Of a DNA stretch of 64,000 bases, positions 42,170 to 53,100 are shown piece after piece. The position numbers and the translations under genes were made by a program. Source of the stretch: Vermamoeba vermiformis (Eukaryota > Tubulinea > Echinamoebida). Positions within the stretch are counted from its first letter, which is position 1. Each line of letters starts with the position of its first letter. The notes under the pieces are model-generated. The model made no database searches, was not told where the DNA came from, and saw only the letters and a list, made by a program, of their open reading frames with translations. The stretch is taken from NCBI GenBank assembly GCA_045837725.1, contig JBEWZL010000066.1:248001-312000 (forward strand), given 5' to 3'.

Positions 42170-45100
42170 ATGACCACAAAGCTCGACTCGGTGACCTCTA
42201 AAGAGGAACTGGCCCAAGTAAGAACACCGTTACAATTCACTTCTGGGATCAATCCGAACCATTTAACATTTGAATAGCCAAAGCTCTTCTTCTTTAGCAC
42301 TGACAACTCACTTGTGTAGGAACTTCTCAAGAGCTTCGATGCCGCCCAGGATTATTTGAGCAGCGTTAGCAAGGTAGGAAGCTGGGACGATCGGGAAATT
42401 TTTGCAATGATTAATCCTTCACACTTTCATTGTACATAATACTCCTGGTAACCAGTCTAACTTATCAACGCAGAACCAAGAAGCGGTAGAATCATTTTGC
42501 AGTTTTTACTACGCGAGCAACAAGCTCCGGTCTCTCCTATCGTTTGGCATCAAATACGAAATTAATAGCACCAGTAAGTAATACAGTATTAAATTAATGC
42601 ATATCGCGCCAGTAAATTAAACCCTTTACGGCTTTCTTGGCTATCTAACTTGCAGAACTATCAACGAAATTCGGGATCGTACACATTAAATTCGCACTGA
42701 CGTTTGTGTTATTCAATCAGGCGAAATCGAAGAGCTCTTCCGAAGGACTAGCATTGCTACGCATATTTTAGCCTTGTACTCAACAACCGAATCATCAAAA
42801 CGTTTTTTCAACGCAACTGTCGTTCCTACGCTCATCCGCGTCCTCGAAACAGATGCAGCTCTTTTGATGGTATGAAAGTTGATACTGATACTCATTGCGG
42901 AATGTTACCGCCACCGCAACGACGGAGGTTGGTGCGGTGCCATACTAAATTTAACTCAGGGCTTTATTTAGAGCTGTCCGTTCATTAACGGAATAAGCTT
43001 TTATTTAGTCATGTCCAATTGACAGGGCACCCCTGATTCGCTACCTCGACTAATACTTGTTGTACAGTTGGAACCCTCGGCATCTATTTCCGTAGCTTCC
43101 GAATCACTAGATCAAGCATGCGATTTATTGCTCCGATTTACCAGCGAGTTGTTGAACAGAGTTGAACAAGAATATCAGAAATGCCCACTGTAAGTCAATG
43201 TGTACTTACTGAATGTTAGAATATCTTTGAACGGAATTAATACCGGTTGTTCAGCGCAATTCGCGAAGCAGTGGCTATGATTCAACAGCACACACTCGGC
43301 AAATTCCCGTCGCTGAAGTGTATTGGTACTTCAGTGTTGTTTTTACGCTATATTGGACCATGTCTTATGCAACCGCAACTCTTTGGCTTGGAAGGTATGA
43401 AATTGTAACACGTACACTATGTAGATCGTGGATCTTTTTTCTGATTTTCTGAAAGTAGTTGGTCGCGCTATTTCAAATGACCACCTGAAGGCTTTAATCA
43501 ACATATCGAAGATGCTACAAACCATCTCCAACGGCATTGTAAAGAACACCGTAACGACGTACGCCGCTCATGACACCAAGATCAAAAAATTCGTTGAAAG
43601 CAAGTTAGAGCAAATGACACTAATAGGCAATAAGATAATGAACGAAGGAGAGATTGAAACTCTTAGAGCATTGATTGACACCGATAACGTCTTACTTCCT
43701 GCATACGCAGATCAGATCAAGGAGGAATCGCTCTCCAAGTTGTACGATGCACTCATACAGAGCAGACCCACTATTGTGCGTTCGAGCTCTGATTCCCAAT
43801 GGGTAAGTTCAAATTCAGACATTGCCAGAATTTCACGTGAGATTGGATCTCCAACGTTGGAGGCACTGTTGGCATTCGCTAATATCGCAAGGGAACCAAT
43901 CCTGACACTTTGTTTTGTAGCAAACTGCTCGCAGCCCAAGCAATGGCAGCATTGTGCGCTCATCTACTGCACTGTGCTCAACAGCAAGAAGTTTTCCGAA
44001 AAGCGTATCGTAAGGACTCGCGAGTGCCACATAGTCAGTTCTAACTAGTGTTTCCCACAGAGTAAAACCAAGGGCCCGATGTCGCATGAGAAGGATTTAA
44101 CACTCAACTTCCTTCAAACTATCGGAAAAGCTTTACGCCGACAAAGTTCTTCCCTTGGCAAATCCGAAGATTCCATTTTAGGTAAATTTTTGAATTGCAG
44201 TTTTGAAATTGAATCGGATTCTAATCCTGCTATTTTTAGACACATTCAAAATCGGTTTGGATGTGCTCTTGAATATGTGCGAAGTACAATCTGAGAGCGC
44301 GTTCAAAGAAGAAGATCTGTTGGTCTCGCCTTCAATTAACGAACTCGGTCCTTTATTTTCATCGATGAAAAATAATGTCAACAACACTGTGCAGTTCTCG
44401 CCGCTGTTTTCAGTCACTGCACCACGCAAGATTCGCTTCTCCAAGCAGGCCCTGCGATTGCTATTGGTTGTTGGTGTGTTGACTACTCTGAATGCCAACT
44501 CAGGCACTAGTGTTTACGTTACAGTTCAAAGGCAAGTTTCGAGAGATTTCCATTGAAAACGTGATTACCTAACCCCGTCAACAGTACCAAAGAACGCGAA
44601 GACAGTTCAGACTCAGCCGAAGACCAGTGCGAAGTCAAGTTGTCGCTTCAATTCACCGACTCGAGACCTGCCAATCTCGACGCCGATGTCTTTGTCGGTC
44701 TTAGTCCTTCGAAGCGACTGACTGAGATTCATAGTGGATGCATCGCACCCATTGCGAACTTACTCGATGACTATCACATCGAGTCTCGTTTCTACGACTA
44801 CAACGGTTCCACTGCCCTCTCATTTGTTATTCCTACGATGGACATTCGTTCATTAATTGACCCTGTCGAGAAGAAAACAATGTTGGATCAATTGATGGCC
44901 AAATCTCCTACTACATGGACTTCAACTGATGTGTTTCACTACTTGGAGTGCCACGGTCTCGGTGCTTATGGCAGTTCATTTGTCAGCAACTCAATTTCTG
45001 GCCCTGAATTATTGCGTCTTGAAGCCGATGATCTTCGTGAAATTGGCGTGAAGAAATTGGGTCCTTTGAAGAAGATCTTGTCACTCATTGCCTCTTTGGC

Positions 45101-46079
45101 GCCTAACAAGAGCAACGACGCTGGGGAGGAACGTCCTGCTGCTCAAATCCAGACTTGTAAGTCGAGCTGATGATTGCTAGCTAAGGTAGTTACTAACCTT
45201 ATTAACTCGATAGACCCAATCAAATGTTTTTACGGGGAGGAGATTCGCGTCGTCAAGTTGTCTACGGACTTGACACTTAGTCAAATTCAAGAAAAGCTTC
45301 GCTCTCTGTTCTCAGAAAACATTCGAATTAAGTTTAAGGACAGCGACGACGACTTGGTGAAGCTCAGCGAGACAAGCTTTGAGCATTTCCGCGAGACTGT
45401 GCAGAACGCCCTCAAGACTCAGCAAAGCGTTGCCGTCCACATCACCGAATCTCGTTCTCGTGCTAGCTCACGAGCTTCCAAGTCTCTCCCTGACAACCTC
45501 CTACAAACTGAAGACCCCGAAGAAGCTCTCATCATTACTACCAAGCAAGGATCCGTGCAGTACATGAATGATGTAGCCAGTGCCTTGCTCGGAGTGAGCA
45601 GTCGTCGCTACGATCGATTTGTGTTCACCAACTACTTCTCTCACAGCTTTGAACAGCTGCAGCAAATGTACAGCGACTTCATTCACGAGAACCCTGCGCT
45701 CGAGTTTTTGGTCGTTCAAGACAGCGTTGCAGCAAAGACTGGCTTTGAGACCATTGTTATGAACGTGTCAACAGTTGCCTTGCCGAAAAGCAAGATTGCC
45801 TACCGATTCTCATTCAAGACCACAAAAGATGCCGGAAGCGAAAGCGTTTCGACCCTTCAGCAAATCCGTGAGAAGATCACGAAAGAGAAGCACCCAGTCA
45901 TCTTGTTTGATGACTCCTACAAGGTGCAAGCGTTTAACAAGAGTGCCATGGATACCTTTGGCTACAAGCTCCACGAGATAGTGGGCAAGGACGTTTCCAT
46001 CTTGTTCCCTCACACCCCACTAGAGGAGATCGTCCGTCAAACCCGCTCTCACCCCTCGCTCCGTGATTTCGCAGGATAA
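42170..46079 (+). CDS. RasGAP protein with SAM, PB1 and PAS domains
   Basis: 1006 aa from twelve exons: 42170-42217, 42320-42373, 42474-42573, 42721-42869, 43026-43189, 43255-43394, 43456-43867, 43921-44023, 44061-44181, 44240-44531, 44585-45156, 45214-46079. All phases agree; intron 10 has a GC donor (GGCAAGT). The RasGAP domain (about 68-330) has LFRRTSIATHILALYS, SLKCIGTSVLFLRYIGPCLM (family FLRxIxPAI) and LINISKMLQTISNG. A SAM domain follows at about 636-702 (WTSTDVFHYLECHGLGAYG, LRLEADDLREIGVKKLG), then a PB1 domain at 719-800 (KCFYGEEIRVVKL, IRIKFKDSDDDLVKL). A PAS domain lies at about 817-925 (VQYMNDVASALLG), and the first half of a second PAS ends the protein (FNKSAMDTFGYKLHEIVGKD). 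The catalytic Arg finger is not obvious. PB1 and PAS suggest oligomerisation and small-molecule or redox sensing tied to Ras shut-off. Confidence 0.85.
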
Positions 46080-46845
46080 GAACGGAGGTTTATTGAATTT
46101 GTCAATGACCACAAGCTCGTTGGTCGATGGCAGCACGAAGTATTACTCGGTTGTATTCTCCAACTAATTTATGTATTCATAATGTACATTTTGTAAATAA
46201 CGTTTGTATTTGTAAAGTAAATTTCTAGTGCCTGAATGTTAGACAATCCCGAGGAATTCGTTTGTTCGCGAATTGTAACTCACAAGGTGTATTGGTGCCA
46301 CCCGCAGGCCGATTGCAGTTCAATTTACGAAAAGGTCAACCTGTTCATGAATGAAATGCCCTGCAATCAATTGTCCGAAAAAATCACCTAAAAGCAGAGG
46401 TATTTCTTGAAATGCTGGCTTAATATGACGCCAGGGATTTCACTTGCGAACGTGTTGCGAATCAATAATTCTCGGAGGATTGCGTCATTCGGACGATAAA
46501 TGCACGCGCTAAATGCACTTACGGAGATATTGCCCAAATGAAGGGAATAAATTCCGGAGATAAAGAAAATTGTCCGAAAAATTGACCAATCATGTAATGC
46601 CAGCTCAGATTTCTGTAGATTTCAGGTCAGTATTTTCCTCTTTCGTCATCGTTCCCCTCTTGGCAGTCATTATTCTCGTTTTTCTTAACTAAAAAACACT
46701 GCTCTACCTATAATTTTTTTCTCTCCCTAAGATCTTCAAGCGTGCGCTCTTTCAAGGTATTAGGATCTAGATAACAAACGTTTATGTAATCAAAAGTTAA
46801 TGTTTCGTTTTTCATGCGACCAGGCGTATTTATATGTAGCTTTGG
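46080..46845. other. intergenic region with short direct repeats
   Basis: About 770 bp, AT-rich after 46.6 kb. AATTGTCCGAAAAA occurs twice (46369-46382 and 46568-46581). CGGACGATAAATGC (46490-46503) recurs upstream of the LRR gene at 49938-49951. No coding frame. Candidate promoter elements for the HSF-type gene. Confidence 0.55.
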
Positions 46846-47726
46846 ATGTCTAATAATGAAGCACAACCCAATTCTGAGGCAGTAAAAACAATTGCTAGTT
46901 TGCCGGATCAGACCCGTCAAACGGCTAAAAATGGACAATGTTCTCAATGCAACCGCGAGTTTAATACAGAGGATAACTTAAAAGAACATTTGCAATCTTG
47001 TCACAAAGAAAATGGTGATAATATGTCTACGTCCATGGCCTCAAATAGTGATTTAGCAATGTCGAATGATTCGCCAAAACAAAGTTCAAGCGAGACAACA
47101 AATAACTCAAGAAATGATACAAATAGTGATAGTAGTAACGCGTCTATGAATAATAAGGCACGGACTATTTCCCCGATGGAAAGCGCCGAATCTGGGGACG
47201 AATCTGATAATTCGGAGTTTATCACCAGTCCAAACGAAAACAAAAAACGAAAACGAGAGGACGACGAAGCATCTGATATAGCAAGAGCGTATAAATTACG
47301 TAAAAAATCAATGTCCATGAAAGAAGGGCTTTTCAGTTTGTTGAATCAAACTCATCCTGATGTCGATTTTACTGGTGATGCAATTATAAGCTGGCTACCC
47401 GACGGTAAAAGGTAATCTTTATAGGCAAATTATTGTATACCTTCATTCTTACATTCTTAATTTACAGTTTTGTAATCCACAACTGGGACAGATTTGTCAA
47501 CACCATGAATCGAATATGCGGTCAGACCTTCAAAGCTTTGGCCTCTAATCTCAGCAAATTTGGGTTCGTAAGACAGAAGAACAAAGAACAAAATCTGCTT
47601 CAAAGACACTACTTGTGCCCCGTTGGATTCGAGCGCGGGGGCTCTAACGTAGATCTTAAGAAAATAACGTCCAAGAACAAGCTAGGAAGTTCTGTACCCT
47701 ATCCCTTTGAAGCTCAAGGTATTTAG
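46846..47726 (+). CDS. putative transcription factor: C2H2 finger plus HSF-type DNA-binding domain
   Basis: 274 aa from exons 46846-47411 and 47468-47726. An N-terminal single C2H2 finger (CSQCNREFNTEDNLKEHLQSC, then H) is followed by a long Ser/Asn-rich linker. A basic patch (KKRKRE) precedes an HSF-like domain at about 160-255: LFSLLNQTHPD, AIISWLPDGKR-SFVIHNWDRF, FKALASNLSKFGFVRQK, RHYLCPVGFERGG and LKKITSK. These line up with the HSF landmarks IxW...F, the recognition helix SFxRQLNxYGF, and HPxFxRG...IxRK. The oligomerisation coiled coil of classical HSFs is absent because the protein ends just after the domain. Possibly a truncated relative of the fungal or plant HSF family. Moderate similarity, so the HSF call is an inference from spacing and key residues. 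Confidence 0.72.
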
Positions 47727-47872
47727 TCCTATACTTAATCTTGGGAAGAAACACAAATCGCAATTGACCGTTTTCTGTGTTTGGTGCACACACCGAGTTT
47801 TTTCGATATTTTTTCATCTAAATTTTAATAGTCCGAATACGGAGATATTTACTCGCAATAGCGCGATTTGCC

Positions 47873-49622
47873 ATGACGACTAACTTTCTATCGCCAGTGC
47901 CAGCAGGTGCATTTAATCCCGCTCTCTTGGCGAATCCACTGTTGTATAAAGTTCAAGCCCCTCCTCCCATGATACCTCAAGCTACCGTAATTGAGCCCAA
48001 TGGCTTTGTTCCCAAAGACCTTACCATAGTCAATCAGCCTTTGTCCCCGACATTGCCCGTCAAACAACAGCACCCGATGCACTTCAACCACCAAGTTAAT
48101 TCTCAACTTCCCGCGAATAATGGTCCTTTGCCTGGAGCTCTTACTCTTAACAATAACATGAATTCAAACAATACATTGCAGTCATCACGCGATGAATTGC
48201 CTTGGCCAAAATTAATTGTAAGCATTTCCGCATCTGTTATTTCAAGATTAATAATTTATAATTTTAGTCGCTCGATAATAAGCCCACACGCGTCTTCACC
48301 GGACCGTTCGATAAGCGCGACGAGAACTTTAGGATTAACATCTTCGCACTGCTAACGAAGAAGAGCACTCCTGCCTGTCCTGAAGTCGCATTTTCACCCT
48401 TGATCCAAGAGAACTGTGGCGACTTATACTTGACACGGCTACGCGGCGTGCCTCCCGACGGTTTAGATTGGCCAACGACACCTCATACACGTGTTATTTA
48501 CCGCACTCAGACTGGTCGGCTGCAGGTTGGAGGTTCTAACCAAGCCCTTCAAGATGGCAATGTGGCAGTGATGCGTCGACACGTGTGGAAGAGTCTGTGC
48601 AATCGCTTCAAACGTCACGAGTATGTGTTGATCGATGGACAACAAAAGAACAAGTACTGGAATGTCAAAGATGAGAGTCCAGTGCTCTATTGCTACTTTC
48701 GCGTGTCTGATGAAGAAGGCAATGCTCCAACTCTCCCAGCTCATGTGCCTAAACTAGAGCGCACGCCAGTGATGAATGGACACGACCCTGAGATGATTCA
48801 TTATCGTGTGGATCACAACAACATGCCTACCATGACCAACTCCTACCGCTCTCCGATGCCCGTGCCTAACGCAGCGCCATACGACACTAAGATGATGGAC
48901 CTCGATTCAATTGCTGAGGCCTCGATGAAGATGTCACAAAGCCCCTTGCCCACGAGCCCTGCTCCTCGTCGTGCTGACATTCCGCATCCGCCCAACAATG
49001 TCGTGCACAACGGACCACAAGTCAACACAACAGTAGTGAATGGTCCAGTGATCAATGGCGGTTATCCACACCCAACTAGTCCAACGCCTATGATGGGAGC
49101 AAGTCCGCAACCCACTTCATATCCTCCGAACCAAGCTCCTAAAACATTCACCCTGCCATTCCCTGGTTCAAAAGATCCTCTGCCAATCAACCATCAAATG
49201 AACGGCAACACTAACGGTGCTATTCTCGGCGCTAACGAAGTTTCAAATTTGTTAGCGATGATTGAGAATTTGAAACAACAGGTTTGTAGCAATATTGGCT
49301 TAGGAAAGCTTTACTAATCCATTTGGTGCAGCTCAAGGCAATGGAAGTAATCAAGGAGAATCAGCGCATCAACTACGAGAAGCAAGTCTTCGATCTGACA
49401 CTTGAGAACCAAAATCTCAAAAAGCAGCTCGATATGATTAACTCCAAGATGGCTCAAGCCCTTAACGGCTTCAACAATGCGCCAATGATCGACGGGATGG
49501 TTCCTCCGCGAGGGTTCAATCCAGCGATTCTAGCCGCACTCCAACAAACCGCTAATATGGCTCATAACGGCGGTATAAACGGAGCGAGCTCACCCGCGCA
49601 ACCGCGCTCAAACCAACAATAA
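47873..49622 (+). CDS. putative DNA-binding/regulatory protein of unknown family
   Basis: 549 aa from exons 47873-48217, 48268-49281, 49332-49622. The protein has a Pro/Asn/Gln-rich N-terminus with an LPWPKLI motif and then a compact ordered core of about 140 residues (about 118-255). This core is basic and aromatic: FRINIFALLTKK, ENCGDLYLTRLRGVPP, TRVIYRTQTGRLQVGG, VAVMRRHVWKSLCNRFKRHE and PVLYCYFRVSDEE. A disordered Pro/Asn/Met-rich region and a C-terminal leucine-zipper-like coiled coil (VSNLLAMIENLKQQ, LENQNLKKQLDMINSKM) follow. The layout (IDR, basic beta/alpha core, IDR, dimerising coil) is that of a sequence-specific transcription factor, but I cannot place the core in NDT80, Rel, CSL, Runt, p53 or STAT folds. 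Confidence 0.7.
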
Positions 49623-50161
49623 TTAATTATCCTCTCAGCCTTCACTTCGCTACACTCGACTTCAACGCACTACAGCTCGTTCTCATAAGGACTCAATTTT
49701 GCAAGTTCATTAACTGTGTATATAACACTCCCCAACCTAACAATAGGGTCCGCATGAAATAACGAATCTGATCGATGAAAAATACGAATACTTCTGCGAA
49801 TGATTGTCTACGAATAATCTACTCGCATCATGTAAGATATGTACATAGTTCAGTAAATGTTAATTTTCGGCAATGTTGAAGTTGGGATTCAAACCTGAAG
49901 TCTTCGCGCTTTAGCAACTTCCGCTTACTTCTTTATACGGACGATAAATGCTCTATATTGAGTATTTGCTAACATTGTTTTGGAAAATCTCGTGTGCTCG
50001 TGATATTGCAAACAACATGAAAATGCGGGTGATTTGATTCGTTGTTTATTTTGGCATTTAATCCTCGTCAAGGCCAACAAGCTACGGCATATTATAGTAT
50101 CATTATTTTCTGGCAGACGAAAGAAATATAAATACAGCGAGATCCGATCAAACCAAAACAG
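49623..50161. other. intergenic region upstream of the LRR/pseudokinase gene
   Basis: About 540 bp without a supported gene. Contains CGGACGATAAATGC (49938-49951), shared with the region upstream of the HSF-type gene. The rest is AT-rich 3' and 5' flank. Confidence 0.5.
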
Positions 50162-53100
50162 ATGAGCGGGTCTGTGAAGAAAAATCAATTAAAAACCACA
50201 GTAAAAGTCCCTGGCGAGCAACGAGAGAAGAAATGCATTGCCGCGCATGAAAAACTGAACCTTAGCAAGACAGACCGAGTAAACAAATTAACTGCCGCGC
50301 AGATTGAGTCTCTTGTTAACAAAAAACAAGAGGGCGTTTGCTTGGATTTCACATCACCATGTTTTCAATTCGAGACTAGCGAATGGCTCAACGACTTTCC
50401 CAATGTTCTGAAAGAGTAGGTGTCACGTCGAATAATATTATTTAATTGATTTTTAATTTTCAGGCTGGATCTGACCGGGCAATCATTGACAGAATTTCAT
50501 GTTGAGCATTTAGGAAAACTGAAAAATCTTATTTTAGCCAAGAACAGTATTTCCAAAATGCACTATGATGGGCTGGTAAATCTGGAGCAACTCGTGCTTA
50601 GTAACAACAGAATTGAACAATTAAATGATATGGGAGACTTGAAGAAGCTCGTTAACTTGGATTTAAGTTCTAATCGCATTGCGAGTACGTAAAATTCAAT
50701 AACGATCTCAAACCATAGCTTCAGCTTCACCGTTACTAATTCTGTGAACGATTAGCTGGTTGGACTGAGCTCGAAAAATTACAATCTCTTCGTGTACTGG
50801 ACCTTGCAGATTGTTCCATTGACTTGACGGTCGCGGAATTTTATAATTTTGTCTTGGGCCCTTTGAAGAAGATCCACAAGCTTGAATATGTTAACTTTAT
50901 GGGCAACCCCGTCGAAAAGAACATTAGCGAGTTCAAATACTTCATTATTAATGAAATGCCTAAGCTCAAGTACCTCGATTGGGACCCAATTACCAAAACA
51001 GTACGTCTATAAAATAATAGGTCGATGTTCTAATTATTGCTCTATAGGACAGACAACTGGCCGAGAAATTGAACGCAGAAGGAAAGTGGGCAGATAAGGT
51101 AAGTGCTAGCCTACTATACAGCTTGAGAAGGTTAGTAACATCGTGGCACAGACCAAAGCCATCATGGTCAAGCGAGGCTCGTTGGTAGCAATTGCGAGAC
51201 CTGAGAGGTCTGAACGACCCGACCGACCAGTGAACAACATTAATAGAGACAAAGACAAGGACCCTAATGCCCCTGGTTGTAAGTACTCATATTAATCGTC
51301 ATATTAATGAGGCTGGTATTGATTTTGTGACAGCTCGTTTGAGTGTCTTGTTGAAAGATGAGAACTACTCTGTGGGTACTTTGGTAAGTCAGGACAATAT
51401 CAGAGATTATAGATAACTAACTACCTCTTTGCGATGCAGCGTGCTATGGAGCAGTTGGACGCTATCATCAGTGCAAATTTGAGCGATGGCGACGAGTTAA
51501 ACAAACTCGAAGAGATGTTGAAGAGCTCTAACGGAGGTACGTGCATCACTTTGAGCTTTGTGAAATGCTAATGGAGTGTTAGATAACCGACAACAAGTGG
51601 ACTATTTGAGCTTGCTGAACGATATGTTGACCGACGACCCAAAGCAAGCTAATGACAGTGAGAAGGCAGACCTCGTAGCTAGAGTTAGTACCCAACAACC
51701 GCAATTTTCGAAACTAATACTCATTTGCAGGGCTCAACTATTGACAATTTGATGGCTGGCTTGAATGTTGATTTGAACATTGATGAGAAGCCAAAACAAG
51801 ATAGCCAAGTAAGACAAGATAGCATCTTAATAGACTATATGACTAACGTTAACAGCCTGCGTCATCGGAACCAAAATCGGGGCCTAAGTCTGGACCAAAA
51901 TCTGAACAAAAGAGCGGTGACTTTTTGGACATGTTGACGGATATTATTAACGAAGGCCCGAAGAGCAATGGAGCGGCAACAAAAGCACCTGCCAAGCCAG
52001 CTGCTTCAACACAACCGGAGCAAAAAGACTATTTGGCTTTGCTCGATGAAATGATGAACATGTCAGCGGAGATTGAGACTCCTCTTTCACCTCGCACCAT
52101 CAATCATCAAAAGAAGTCCCCACGCCAAGCGATGAACGAACTGGAAGAGACATTGTCATCTATTGAAAAGGCGCAGGAAGCTCAGCCAGTCGAAGTACCC
52201 GCTGAAAAACTAGCGGAGGTACCGGCCGAAAAGCCCGTTGAGCCTTCAAAGCCCGAACCTGTCGCCCCTGTCGTGTCCGTCACACCACCCAAGGCAGAAG
52301 TGCGAAAGTCTACATCATTAGTCGACGAACTCGCTGCTTCCATTGACTCATTGGAAGAGTCCATTAGACGCAATAGCCCGAGTGTCACAAGAAGATCTAA
52401 TGATTCAATCCCACCCGTACCACCTCAGCCCTCTAATCCAAAGATAGTGCTGACTAGCGGACAGGGACCTAAAGCTTCACCCAAAAAGGATGCACCTATA
52501 CCTAAAATCGGTGTCAAAGCTGGTGTAAAGAAGCCCAAACAATCAGTCTCCGGCGAAGTGGACGGTGAACTTCAGAAGAAGTTAGGACGCATGCGTGAGC
52601 GCAGCGAGTCGCAACAGGCTGTGAACGGATCGCCTTCCAAGCCCTCAGAACTCGATTCTGTCTTGGATTCACTTGCCGCTCTCAGTCAGCAACCGTTGGA
52701 CAAATCAAAGGGACAGGCCTTGAATCTATCAAACTCTGCCGCCACCACTGCCAGCATCACTGACTTGATTGACAGCTACAGCACCAAGCCATTGCCTTCA
52801 CCTCCTCCCAAGCGCAAGTCAAATGACTCGGATTCTGGCGCTGAATCACCTAAGCCAACTCCCAAGAAAGCAGCTCCTAAGCAGCCAGAAGTACAGCAAC
52901 CTAAACCTGAGCCTGTTACTCGGCCTGCATCTGGTTCAGTTAGCATATCTCCACAAGTTCGACCTGATGCCAATCCGTTAGGCAACTTGCTCGATCAGTT
53001 GATTGTCAGTGCCACGACGCCTTCTAAGCCAAAGCTTAGCGTGGTGGCTGAAGAGACACCTAAGAGACCTCCTCCATTGAGCATGACTGGTGTGGTTGCT

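Noticed and set aside
43425-43455. Exon sequence IVDLFSDFLK in the RasGAP gene
   Set aside because: The frame cannot be joined to the previous exon. An acceptor at 43455 gives a phase-correct join and the expected FGLE-VVGRAISN sequence.
50162-51100. LRR part as a separate gene from the pseudokinase
   Set aside because: No stop, poly(A) signal or promoter-like gap; five consecutive small exons join in phase into the linker. Kept as one gene, with cDNA suggested as the check.
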